The notes below the pieces were generated by a model. It had not been told where the DNA came from. It made no database searches and worked only from the letters and a program-made list of their open reading frames with translations. This document shows, one piece after another, positions 52,714-61,713 of a stretch of DNA of 64,000 nt (its first letter is position 1; each line of letters starts with the position of its first letter). Origin of the DNA: Planctomycetota bacterium (GTDB lineage: Bacteria; Planctomycetota; UBA8742; UBA2392); assembly GCA_020848275.1 (NCBI GenBank), contig JADLAK010000044.1:1-64000 (forward strand), in the 5' to 3' direction. The position numbers and the translations under genes are program-made.

Positions 52714-55031
52714 CCCGCTTTGCGAAAGCCGTCGCCCTGCTTTTGGGCGTGGGCATCCTTGCGTTTTCCGGCGAGCCGGCGCAGGGCTACATGAGCACGC
52801 GCGTGCCCAGCGGCGGCGTGCCGTCGGTGATCGGCAAGCCCATTCGCTGGAACCTCGACAATCCCGGCAATTTTTCCAACGTCGCCAACCGCCGCATCCG
52901 ATACGAGATTGCCAAGGCGGGCTGCGCCGACGAGGGCGGTTTTACCGGCCCCGTCGACGAGTTCGAGGCGATCCAGAACAGTTTTGCACGCTGGCGCCGC
53001 ATCGAGGCCAGCGAGATTGATTTCGAATTCATCGGCGCGACGGACAACGCGGTTACCGACGCCGACGACGGCCGCAACGTGATTCACTTTCTCGGCGCCA
53101 ACGTGACCGCGGGAGTGTTTGCGACCACGCTGGTGACCTTCAATTCGGACACGGGCGAGATCACCGACGCCGACATGGAAATCAACGACCGCGATTTCAC
53201 CTGGGACACGATAGGCGACTCGGCCACCACGGGGCCCGTGGGCCGGGCGATCATTGAAAGCGTCATCACCCACGAAATCGGCCACATCTGCGGCCTCGAC
53301 CATCCGCAGAATTCGCAAGCGACAATGTTTTTTGCCTCGGGCAGCGGGCTTATCAACCAGAGCACGCTTGAGCACGACGACCTCGCGCCCATTGTCGCCG
53401 ACTACCCCCACCCGACCTTCACCATGCCCGAGCTCGGCACGGTCTCGGGCACAGTGCGCAACTCGGGCATCGGCGAATTCGGCGTGGCTGTGGCGCTGGT
53501 CGATGTCGCCACGGGCAAAAACGTGATCGGCCACGTGACCGAAAAACCGCCCGTCAGCGGCGCGCCCGGCGAATACACCGTTGCCGGCGTGCCGCCCGGC
53601 AATTATTTCGTGTTCGCGCAGCCACTTGACTCGTCAAGACTTGGCGCCTACTACAACACGGCGTTTACGAACTTCTTTCCCGTGGTGCGCGGCGTGGCCG
53701 TGGGCGTAGTCGGCGCGCCCGCCATTGTGCGCGTTGCGCCGGGGGCCGATGTCACCGGCGTCGACGTGGACCTGGCGGCCGCGGGCGCCAATCCGTTTCC
53801 CGCCGACGACACAACCGCCGCGGCGACGCCAATTGCCAGCGGCCAGGTTGCAGTGTCGGTGATTAACCCGCCGGCGGAGTCCGATTTCTTCAAGTTCGAT
53901 GTGCCCGGCGCGCGCCGCGCGACCATCCGCGTGGTTTCGGATGCCTTTGGCCTTACGCTCAACCCTACACTCACGCTCTACAGCACCGACGGCGCAACGG
54001 TGCTGGCCAGCCCCCAGTTCGGTCATCCCGCCTTCATGCAGTCCGCCAGCGACATCGACGGCGACGCCTTCGACATCACGGGCGTCAACTACGACGCCGA
54101 AATCGTGTTTGACCTCCCGGGCGCCGGTACCTACTTCATGCAGGTGCAGAGCCGCCTCGGCGTGACCAGCGGGCAGTACGTCATCACACTCGAGATCTCC
54201 GACGACGACACGACTGCCGACCCCGCCGCAAGCGGCATCGCGACGGGCTTTGCGGGCCTTGCGGCGGGGACGGCGGCGACATCGGCCATCACCGTGACGC
54301 CGCGAAACATGTTCGGGCGCGACTTAATCGCGCCGTTGACGTTCACGGTCGACCTGATCGACCGCACCGGCGGCGGGACGGTCGTACTGGATACCATCAC
54401 GGCGCAAAGCGCGCCCTTTGTGTTCACGGTGGCGGCCAACGCGACTCCCGCAGTCAAACTTTACGGCATGCGCATCAACAGCGCCGTGATGGACGCGACC
54501 GTGCAGATCAGCCACTACGGGTCGTTTTCGGCCGCCAACAGCCGCATCCGCTGCACGGAAACCAGCATGATCGCCAACGAAGTTGACGAAGGACTGGTGG
54601 TGGTGGATCTGCGCGACGCCGCAAACAATCCGTTTCTCGAGCCGACGTTTTCCGTCAAGGTGAGCACAAACCTTGGCACGCTCGATAACGGCGCCGACGA
54701 AGGTGCGGCGGACATTGTGGCAGACTTCGACGCTGCGCGCCGTGCCTGGGTAATTGTGCTGCGCGCGCCCACGGGGGTCGGCACCGCCGGGTTGTCGGGC
54801 AAAGCGGGCCCGTCGGATACGGCGCTAGGCGGGACGGCCAGCGTGCCCATGCTCAAGCGCGCATCGACGGCGGACGTGCCTGACGATGGCGGCGACGACG
54901 ATGATAATAAGGATGATGGCGGCGGCGGCGGATGCGCCGCAGGAGACGACGCAGGTTTGTTCGTGTTGGTTTTGCTGCTCGCGCTGCTGGCTTCGATGAA
55001 AAACACCCGCCGCTTGCGCTCTGATTTATAA
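52710..55031 (+). CDS. Secreted matrixin-like metalloprotease with poly-Gly-Cys sorting signal
   Basis: The 773-aa protein starts at ATG 52710 (GGAGAAG upstream), overlapping the previous stop. After the signal peptide (1-26) comes a metzincin domain with THEIGHICGLDHP (HExxHxxGxxH, His188 to His198). Next come carboxypeptidase-regulatory-like ('VAGVPPGNYFVFAQP') and pre-peptidase C-terminal-like domains ('SDFFKFDVPGARRATIRVV'). The C-terminus is Asp-rich, then GGGGGCAAGDD, a hydrophobic helix and RR. It shares this Cys-type CTERM end with the protein at 21848-23077, implying a common processing enzyme. Confidence 0.85.
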   Translation: MTRFAKAVALLLGVGILAFSGEPAQGYMSTRVPSGGVPSVIGKPIRWNLDNPGNFSNVANRRIRYEIAKAGCADEGGFTGPVDEFEAIQNSFARWRRIEASEIDFEFIGATDNAVTDADDGRNVIHFLGANVTAGVFATTLVTFNSDTGEITDADMEINDRDFTWDTIGDSATTGPVGRAIIESVITHEIGHICGLDHPQNSQATMFFASGSGLINQSTLEHDDLAPIVADYPHPTFTMPELGTVSGTVRNSGIGEFGVAVALVDVATGKNVIGHVTEKPPVSGAPGEYTVAGVPPGNYFVFAQPLDSSRLGAYYNTAFTNFFPVVRGVAVGVVGAPAIVRVAPGADVTGVDVDLAAAGANPFPADDTTAAATPIASGQVAVSVINPPAESDFFKFDVPGARRATIRVVSDAFGLTLNPTLTLYSTDGATVLASPQFGHPAFMQSASDIDGDAFDITGVNYDAEIVFDLPGAGTYFMQVQSRLGVTSGQYVITLEISDDDTTADPAASGIATGFAGLAAGTAATSAITVTPRNMFGRDLIAPLTFTVDLIDRTGGGTVVLDTITAQSAPFVFTVAANATPAVKLYGMRINSAVMDATVQISHYGSFSAANSRIRCTETSMIANEVDEGLVVVDLRDAANNPFLEPTFSVKVSTNLGTLDNGADEGAADIVADFDAARRAWVIVLRAPTGVGTAGLSGKAGPSDTALGGTASVPMLKRASTADVPDDGGDDDDNKDDGGGGGCAAGDDAGLFVLVLLLALLASMKNTRRLRSDL

Positions 55032-55754
55032 CTCGTTTTCTTCGGGCAGCAGCGGCTCGATGTTGATGCGCTCGAGGAATTCATTGAGCAGGCTGCCCGC
55101 GTGGCAGCGCTCGACATCGACATCCTTCATCCACGGCAAAATCCCGAGCACCGGTGTGTTGCAGAAGTGCTCGATTTCGTCAGGGCTTGTGCGCTCGGGC
55201 AGGCCGATTTTGTCTTTGCCAAAACCGTTGATGATGATGCCCGCGACGGGAATACCCATCATCTTGGCGGTGTGCACGGTCATCAGCGTGTGGTTGATGG
55301 TGCCGAGGCCCGGGCGCGCGACAATCACGAGCTCGAGGCCTAGTTGCAGCACGAGGTCGCTGACGAGTTCGTTGCCGTTGAGCGGCACCATCAAGCCGCC
55401 CACGCCCTCGACGATCGTGATTTCGTGCAGCAGCGTAAGCTGGAAATAGTGGTCAACGATGTAACTCAGGTCGACGTGCGCGTCCTCGAGGCGGCTGGCG
55501 ATGGACGGCGCCGCGGCGGCCTTGAGGCGGTAGGGCGAGACGAGGTCTGGGTCGTCGCGCACGCCCGTCACGTCGCGCAAGAAGCGCACGTCGGTGCTGA
55601 CGACTTCGCCATCAAGCACGGGGCAGCCGGCGGAAACCGGCTTCATGAAGCCTACGTTGAGGCCGCGCTTTTTCAGCGCGAGCGTGAGGCCCGCGGTGAC
55701 GACGGACTTGCCGACGCCCGTGTCTGTTCCCGTGATGAAAAGGCCTGTGCGCAT
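55026..55754 (-). CDS. bioD: Dethiobiotin synthetase
   Basis: The 242-aa protein has the BioD P-loop FITGTDTGVGKSVVTAGL (residues 7-23), 'GFMKPVSAGCP', 'IVEGVGGLMVPL' and 'GIIINGF'. It catalyses ATP-dependent ring closure of 7,8-diaminononanoate in biotin synthesis. No other bio gene is nearby. Its 3' end overlaps the converging matrixin gene by 6 nt. Confidence 0.93.
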   Translation of the reverse strand: MRTGLFITGTDTGVGKSVVTAGLTLALKKRGLNVGFMKPVSAGCPVLDGEVVSTDVRFLRDVTGVRDDPDLVSPYRLKAAAAPSIASRLEDAHVDLSYIVDHYFQLTLLHEITIVEGVGGLMVPLNGNELVSDLVLQLGLELVIVARPGLGTINHTLMTVHTAKMMGIPVAGIIINGFGKDKIGLPERTSPDEIEHFCNTPVLGILPWMKDVDVERCHAGSLLNEFLERINIEPLLPEENEL

Positions 55755-55850
55755 GATGTTCCCGGATGCCGCCCGGGGCGCGGTTTACAGGTTCAGTCGC
55801 GCGTGTCCCCGGAAGGTTCAGATTAGCGTCAGGGGCCACGCGCGCAAGGA

Positions 55851-57107
55851 TTACGTCCGCAGCTTCGGGTCCAGCGCGTCACGCAACGCGTCGCCAAACA
55901 GGCTGAAACTGAGTGACAATCCGAACAGCATGATCGTTGCCCCGGCAAGCGGCCACCAGACGCTGGGGTCGCGTTGCAGTTCGTTTCGGGCCGAGGCGAT
56001 CATCTGGCCCCATGTGGGAAGGTTCGGGTCAATGCCGATACCTACGAAGCTGAGGAAAACTTCGAGGCCCACGCTGCCCACGAATGAAAGCGTGCAGGTG
56101 ATGATCACCAGGTGGAAAACGTTGGGCAGGATGTGTTTGAACAGGATGCGGGTGGACCCGCATCCCAGTGCGCGTGCCGCGATGACGTAGTCCCGACCTT
56201 TGTGCTTGATGACCTCTGCACGGACGAGACGTGACAGGCCAATCCAGGTCGTGATGCCGATGACGACGAGGACAAGGATCAGGTTTCGCATTGCGCGCTG
56301 GTCGTCGCCAACACCGATGGTTTCAAACCAGCGCGCGACGAGTTCGCTCGACTTTACCGCCTGAATGAACGCGATCAGCAGCAGCAGCAGCGGAATCGAC
56401 GCCAGCACCGACATCACAAAGCCGGTGAAGTCGTCAACGAAGCCGCCGAAGTAACCCGACGCAAGGCCGATGAACGTCGCGATCACGGCGCTGATCAGCG
56501 TCGGGATCAGGCCGATGATGAAGGCGAGTTCGAGGCCGCGGATCAGCTTGGCCAGCACGCTCACGCCTTCGATGTCAGCGCCCATCGGCAAGGCCCAGAA
56601 GCGCCCGTCGAAGAATCCCCAGTTGCGCTCCTCGAGCGGGATCGGGGCCAGTTGTTTGCCCTTGGCATCCAGGCCGGTCTTTTCCCAGTGCGGGTTGTGC
56701 TTGTCGAAGGCCAGAAACCACGTCGGCGGATGGTAGGAGCGTTCAAGGTTGGTCACCGCTGGGGGCGAACGGCGAACTTCCTCTTCGACCTGTTGGCCGG
56801 CCTTGTCGGCGATCTGCTGTTCGGCCAGTTTGACCGCTTCCTTCTTTTCTTCGGCTGTTCTCTTGTCGTCTTTAGCTTTTGCTGCCGCCTGGTGGTCGTA
56901 GTCGCGGCGCAACTCGCCATGCACGACCGAACGCCGACGCGCGCTGTAGTTTTCGACCGTGTCGACGTCGGGGTTGGCGATCAGTGCGGTCTCCGACACA
57001 GTCAGGCGCGCGGTCGCCGCCACCAGCATGAACAGAACCATGATGACGCCGCAAACGACCGCCATGGGCCGCTTCAACAACTGCCGGATGACTTCACTCC
57101 ATGGCAT
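55851..57107 (-). CDS. OppC/DppC-type permease with periplasmic insertion
   Basis: The 418-aa protein has a first helix at about 14-33. A charged extracytoplasmic insertion (about 40-180, coiled-coil-like EEKKEAVKLAEQQIADKAGQ) follows, then the five-helix permease core with the EAA loop 'GRDYVIAARALGCGSTRILF'. It is a peptide or nickel-type ABC importer subunit. It is about 120 residues longer than classic OppC. It follows oppB by 3 nt. Confidence 0.88.
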   Translation of the reverse strand: MPWSEVIRQLLKRPMAVVCGVIMVLFMLVAATARLTVSETALIANPDVDTVENYSARRRSVVHGELRRDYDHQAAAKAKDDKRTAEEKKEAVKLAEQQIADKAGQQVEEEVRRSPPAVTNLERSYHPPTWFLAFDKHNPHWEKTGLDAKGKQLAPIPLEERNWGFFDGRFWALPMGADIEGVSVLAKLIRGLELAFIIGLIPTLISAVIATFIGLASGYFGGFVDDFTGFVMSVLASIPLLLLLIAFIQAVKSSELVARWFETIGVGDDQRAMRNLILVLVVIGITTWIGLSRLVRAEVIKHKGRDYVIAARALGCGSTRILFKHILPNVFHLVIITCTLSFVGSVGLEVFLSFVGIGIDPNLPTWGQMIASARNELQRDPSVWWPLAGATIMLFGLSLSFSLFGDALRDALDPKLRT

Positions 57108-57110
57108 GAG

Positions 57111-58667
57111 TTATCCCAGGCGGATTCTCGGGTCGATGAAGGCGTAAAGAACGTCGGAGAACAAGTTGGCGAGCATGAACATGACCGCGCCGATCACGAC
57201 AATCGCGCGAATCACGTTGCCGTCGCTGTTGGCAATCGCGTCAACGGTCAGGTAACCCAGGCCGGGAATGCCGAAGAAACTCTCGAGGATCAGCGAGCCG
57301 GTGTAAAGCGTGGGGATGGCGACGGCCCAGCGTGTGACGAGCGGGATCAGGCCGTTGCGCATCACGTGCTTGAATAGCACGACGTTTTCGTTGAGGCCCT
57401 TGGCGCGCGCGGTGCGGACGTAATCCTGGCCGACTTCATCGAGCATAACGATGCGGTTGAAGCGCACATGCTCGCCGAATGAAAGGATGACGTAGAGCAG
57501 CGCCGGCAGTGCGAGGAAGCGCAGGGCGCCAAAACCGTCGGCGTAGCCGCTGATCGGGAAGTAGTTCCAGTCCGCGGCCATGATTTTCTGGCCTGCGATG
57601 ATGATCGCCACACCGTTGAGGCTCATCAGCACAATCGAGCTTATGACCAGCGTGGCGTCCAGCGCGGTTTTGCGGTACATGGCCGCGAGCAGGCCGAAAA
57701 ACAAGGCAATCAGTTCGGCGAGCAAAAACGCGGGCAGGGCGAGCGAGAGGCTGGGGCCTATGCCGTCCTTGAGCACGGTCACGACCGACCGGCCCGAGCG
57801 CGTGTCGCCGAAGTCCAGCCGCACCATGTCGCCGACGTACGAAAAGAACATTTCAATGGGGTTGGTGTATTCGACGTCGGCCTCGACAGCTTCGATCTTG
57901 TCCAGCTTCTTTGCGGCGTCAGCCCTTGCTTGCGCGAGCTTGTCGCGCAGGCCGCCGCCGGCTTTGTCGACGGTTTCGATCGCCGCACGTTCTTCGGCCA
58001 TTTCGGCTGCTAGTTTGGTTTTTTCGGGCCCGTCGGCCATGTCCTTGAGCGAAGTTTCTTTTGCTTCAAGTTCGCCGGCGCGGGCAAGCAGCGCTTGCGC
58101 CTCGCGGACTTGCCCAAGCCCCATCGTCTCGATGGCCAACGTATTGCGAGCGCCGGCGAGGATGCCGTTGATCGCCTGGAGGTTGTGCGCGCGCTTTTCG
58201 TCCAGCGTGCCCAGCCGCGTCTTGATGTCCGGGAGCAGCGTCTGTTGCTTGAGGGCATCGACTTCAGCGGTTAGTCGTTCGTCTGAGCCCGGTTCGCCGG
58301 TTGTTACTTTCGACCTTGCTTCAGCGGACAGGTGCTGTGCGACGAGGGCGGCGAGCTCGCGGTTAAGCCGTTCATGGTCTGAAGCGAGGTCACGCAACGT
58401 CGCGCGGTTGTAGATCGCCGTGCCGCGCGTGGGGATCGCGCCCTTTTCCATCTCGCCCAGCTTGGCGCGGCCACGTTCAGTCCAGCGCACGTAGCGCTTG
58501 CTGGCGAGGTACTCGTACTTCTGGCGCGGGCTGGCTTTCTCACCAAGTTGGATGGACGCCAAGGCCTCCGGCTTGGTTGAAATCGTCAGCAGCGCAAAGG
58601 TAATGGCCATCACGCCCAGTAAAATGAAGGGCATGTAGAGCAGTTTGCGCAGTATGTAACTGAACAT
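57111..58667 (-). CDS. OppB/DppB-type permease with large coiled-coil insertion
   Basis: The 518-aa protein has helix 1 at about 9-28. Some 250 residues of charged helical sequence (about 30-280, for example EAQALLARAGELEAKETSLK) precede the usual five-helix core with the EAA loop 'GQDYVRTARAKGLNENVVLF'. Classic OppB is about 310 residues, so the insertion roughly doubles the exposed part. It lies between helix 1 and the core, on the outer face, where substrate-binding proteins dock. Confidence 0.88.
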   Translation of the reverse strand: MFSYILRKLLYMPFILLGVMAITFALLTISTKPEALASIQLGEKASPRQKYEYLASKRYVRWTERGRAKLGEMEKGAIPTRGTAIYNRATLRDLASDHERLNRELAALVAQHLSAEARSKVTTGEPGSDERLTAEVDALKQQTLLPDIKTRLGTLDEKRAHNLQAINGILAGARNTLAIETMGLGQVREAQALLARAGELEAKETSLKDMADGPEKTKLAAEMAEERAAIETVDKAGGGLRDKLAQARADAAKKLDKIEAVEADVEYTNPIEMFFSYVGDMVRLDFGDTRSGRSVVTVLKDGIGPSLSLALPAFLLAELIALFFGLLAAMYRKTALDATLVISSIVLMSLNGVAIIIAGQKIMAADWNYFPISGYADGFGALRFLALPALLYVILSFGEHVRFNRIVMLDEVGQDYVRTARAKGLNENVVLFKHVMRNGLIPLVTRWAVAIPTLYTGSLILESFFGIPGLGYLTVDAIANSDGNVIRAIVVIGAVMFMLANLFSDVLYAFIDPRIRLG

Positions 58668-58680
58668 TACCGATTCACTC

Positions 58681-60774
58681 TCAACGAGACTGCCTGACGA
58701 TTCGCATTACCATCAACCCGGCCGGAATAAGGAACGCCAAGCCGATCAAAATTCCCCACACGGGGTTGCTCTCGCTGCGTTCGACAGAACCTTTGGTGCG
58801 CACCTGCATATCGGCGTACCAGAACTTGCCATAGCTGTAGGCGAAGTCGTTTGGCTTGGGCGGCAGAAACCACGGGTTGTAAAGCGCATAAGTCTTCTGG
58901 AAATTCGTCAGCACCCACGGGACGTCGCGGTCGATGTGCTTGTGCATTTCGCCAATGAGCTCGAGCTTGCGGGCCTTTTCCTCTGGCTTGTGTTCGTACA
59001 GCACTTTCATCTTGTCGTAGAGCGCGTCGAACTCGGCGTTTGCGTAGGACGACGAGTTGACGTTAGGCGGCCCGAAGGGCCCGTACAGCAACTGGAGCAT
59101 GTTCTGCGCGTCGGGATAGTCCATCACCCAGCCCGCGTCGTACATCTGGCCGGTGCCTTCATCCTGGCGCGTGAGGAACTCATTGAAAGTCAACGGCTCG
59201 CCGACCAGCTGAATGCCGATCTTGTCGCCGCAGATGCGGTAGTAGCGGGCTTTGTCTTTGCTGCGTTCGGTGTTGCCGCGCAGGCTGATGGTCACGCTGA
59301 CTTGTTTGCCGGTGTCGGGATCAAAGGCCCGCCAGGGACCTTCGCCCGCGCCTTCCAGCCGGAAGCCGGCTTCCTGAAGGGTGCGCCGGCCTTCAGCGGG
59401 GTCATAGCGCTGACTTTTCATGTCGAAGCGGGGGTCGTGGCCCCAGACCCCGACGCCCGAAGGGATCATTTGGGCGGCGGGCACGCCGCGGCCATTCAAG
59501 TAGCGGCGGATGTAATCTTCGCGGTCGAAACTCAGGGCGACCGCGCGGCGGATCGCGCGCGCTTTTTCTTTGGCCTTGGCGCGCTCGGGCGGCGCATTTT
59601 GCAGGCCGACCACCGGGTCGTTCATGTTGAAGACGACGTAATCGAGCGTCGGCGAACTCCACTTCTTGAGCTGGATGCCCAGCTTGGCCAGTGCCGGCGT
59701 GACGTCGGTTTGCGGCGAGATCGCCGAGGAAAACTGGTCCTTGTCGAGACCCGAAACGTCGAGCTCACCCTTGAGGAACTGAAGGTAAGTCGGCTGGGTT
59801 TCCTTGATGATGGAATACTCGATGCGGTCGGCAATCGGCAGCCGCTTGCCAAAGAGGTGTTTGTAAACGGCGTCTTCCGGGTCGTCGCTGGTCGGGAACT
59901 TTTCGTCGCGGAAGGTCGGGTTGCGCTCCCACACCAGTTCGAGGTTCGAAATCCAGCGCGTCAGCACAAATGCGCCGGTTCCCACGGGTTTGCGGAAATA
60001 ATCCTTGCCGTAGTACTCGCTGGCCTCCCAGGGTACGGCCGCGCCGTAGGAGAGAGTGATGGCTCCAAGAAATTGCGGGTAGGCCTGCGTGAGTTTGACG
60101 ACAAACGTGTGGTCGTCGGGTGCTTGCAAGCCTTCGACCTCGGCACTCTTGAGCAGTTCGCGCCAGGGTTTATCGGGGTCGTCCGTCGGGCCCGTGTCGA
60201 GCTTGCCAAGGACCGCGCCGCGAAACGAGTCGAGGCCTTTCACAAAGCCTTCAAGTACCCATGAACCGCCCGAATCCGGCAGCGCGAACAGCCGCTTGAA
60301 CGAATAGACCATGTCGGCCGCGACAAGCTTGCGTCCCTTGCCCTTGAGAGCCTGCGGGCCGTCGCCTTCTTCTTTGTACTTTTTGCCCGCGGCATCGGCG
60401 TGAAAGCAGCGGTCGTCGTGGAAGTAAACGTCGTCGCGAAGTTTGAAGGTGTACACGAGCGCCTTCTCATCGAAGTCATAGGACAATGCCAGGCACGGAA
60501 CCAGTTCCGGCGGTCGCTGGAGGTAGTCGTATTGCAGCAGGCAATCGTACGCCATGCAGCAATGGAGCGACGACTGCGTATCACCAGACTTGTGTGGGTC
60601 AATCGAGCGGGGGTTTTCGCCCATCGCCCGGTAGATGACCATCGGCTGCGCGCCGCCTTCACTTTGCGCCATCGCCGTGCCGCCGCAGGCCGGCAAAGTC
60701 GCCAGCACGGCCATCCAGGCCGCAAAAGCCAGCATGGGTGCAAAGGCTGCGGATTTCAGGATTTTACGCAGCAA
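58681..60774 (-). CDS. Peptide-type ABC substrate-binding protein with C-terminal membrane anchor
   Basis: The 697-aa protein belongs to the SBP_bac_5 family. The N-terminal signal has LPAC (lipobox-like, Cys about 30) and also an AMAQ cleavage site. Family motifs are RAMGENPRSIDPHKSGDTQS, 'YTFKLRDDVYFHDD' and 'VMDYPDAQNMLQLLYGPFGP'. The C-terminus carries a second hydrophobic helix (WGILIGLAFLIPAGLMVMRI) after a 'RTKGSVERSESNP' linker, so the protein is anchored at its end. It heads the operon with oppB and oppC; no ATPase genes follow. Confidence 0.9.
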   Translation of the reverse strand: MLRKILKSAAFAPMLAFAAWMAVLATLPACGGTAMAQSEGGAQPMVIYRAMGENPRSIDPHKSGDTQSSLHCCMAYDCLLQYDYLQRPPELVPCLALSYDFDEKALVYTFKLRDDVYFHDDRCFHADAAGKKYKEEGDGPQALKGKGRKLVAADMVYSFKRLFALPDSGGSWVLEGFVKGLDSFRGAVLGKLDTGPTDDPDKPWRELLKSAEVEGLQAPDDHTFVVKLTQAYPQFLGAITLSYGAAVPWEASEYYGKDYFRKPVGTGAFVLTRWISNLELVWERNPTFRDEKFPTSDDPEDAVYKHLFGKRLPIADRIEYSIIKETQPTYLQFLKGELDVSGLDKDQFSSAISPQTDVTPALAKLGIQLKKWSSPTLDYVVFNMNDPVVGLQNAPPERAKAKEKARAIRRAVALSFDREDYIRRYLNGRGVPAAQMIPSGVGVWGHDPRFDMKSQRYDPAEGRRTLQEAGFRLEGAGEGPWRAFDPDTGKQVSVTISLRGNTERSKDKARYYRICGDKIGIQLVGEPLTFNEFLTRQDEGTGQMYDAGWVMDYPDAQNMLQLLYGPFGPPNVNSSSYANAEFDALYDKMKVLYEHKPEEKARKLELIGEMHKHIDRDVPWVLTNFQKTYALYNPWFLPPKPNDFAYSYGKFWYADMQVRTKGSVERSESNPVWGILIGLAFLIPAGLMVMRIVRQSR

Positions 60775-61046
60775 GGTTCTCTCGTGCGGCGGTGCGCCGG
60801 CGAAGTGTGTCCGCCGGGTTCTCCGGCGCGCTGCGGGGGAGACCGGATGATAGCCGCCTGTCGCAACGGTTCCAGTGCGTAAATAGAGCTGGGCGGCCGA
60901 GTTGAGCTGTCAAGCATATTGCGGCGGCGGGGGCCATTCGGTATTCACGTTTACAATTACGTTACGCGGGTAAGTGGGACCCTGAGGGGTAGGGCGCGCG
61001 TATCAGTGGTGACGGGGCAAGGGCGATTCCGCCCGAAAGGATGACT

Positions 61047-61643
61047 ATGAAACGCTTACTGATGGCTATGGTCGCAGCAGCGGCGCTTGCGACGCCGGCG
61101 GCATTGGTGCTGGCGCAGGATGCTTTCAAGGACGACGTCGATAAAACCATGAAGGTCGCCGACACCAACAAGGACGGCAAGCTCTCGGGCGACGAGGCCA
61201 AGAGCACCTACAAGGAACGCGAGGACGCGCTCAACGCCATTTACCGCGAGTCCATCGGCAAAGATGCCAGCGAACGCATCGACGAAATCTACAAGAAGTA
61301 CGACGGCGTCATCAGCTATCGCGACTTCCTCAAGGCTGACGGCGACGACGACATGACCGTCACGCGCGAAGAACTCACCGAGTTCTACGCCCGCACCAAC
61401 ACCAAACATTCCAAGGGCCCGCCGAAGCTGTCGGACAAGGACTTCGAAGTCATGGCCGCCGAGGAACTCGACGAGATGTGGCCCAGGCTGCTGAAGTTTG
61501 ACGCCGACAAGGATGGCAAGTTGTCGCGCGAGGAACTGATCAAGTTCGCGGCGTCGGAGATGAAGGAATCAGAAAAGCGCATGATGGAAAGCGAGCTGCC
61601 GCGCATCATGGAGCCGCCGCCGGTTGAAAAGGACGGCAAGTAA
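61047..61643 (+). CDS. Secreted EF-hand protein
   Basis: The 198-aa protein starts at ATG 61047 with AGGA upstream; an ATG six nt earlier overlaps that site. The signal peptide is 1-23. EF-hand loops are DTNKDGKLSGDE, a less regular 'DGDDDMTVTREE' and DADKDGKLSREE. It is likely a calcium-binding periplasmic protein of the calmodulin-like type common in this kind of bacterium. A hairpin terminator follows. Confidence 0.85.
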   Translation: MKRLLMAMVAAAALATPAALVLAQDAFKDDVDKTMKVADTNKDGKLSGDEAKSTYKEREDALNAIYRESIGKDASERIDEIYKKYDGVISYRDFLKADGDDDMTVTREELTEFYARTNTKHSKGPPKLSDKDFEVMAAEELDEMWPRLLKFDADKDGKLSREELIKFAASEMKESEKRMMESELPRIMEPPPVEKDGK

Positions 61644-61666
61644 CAACTAGGACTGTGCGCACAGGA

Positions 61667-61690
61667 AGGGGCGGCGATCATGCCGCCCCT
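61667..61690 (+). terminator. Rho-independent terminator after the EF-hand gene
   Basis: AGGGGCGGC-GATCAT-GCCGCCCCT is a 9-bp stem followed by TTGCTATTT, 24 nt after the stop. On the other strand it also lies just after the antiporter gene end and may serve both. Confidence 0.65.
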
Positions 61691-61713
61691 TTGCTATTTG
61701 CGTCGTCGGAAAT

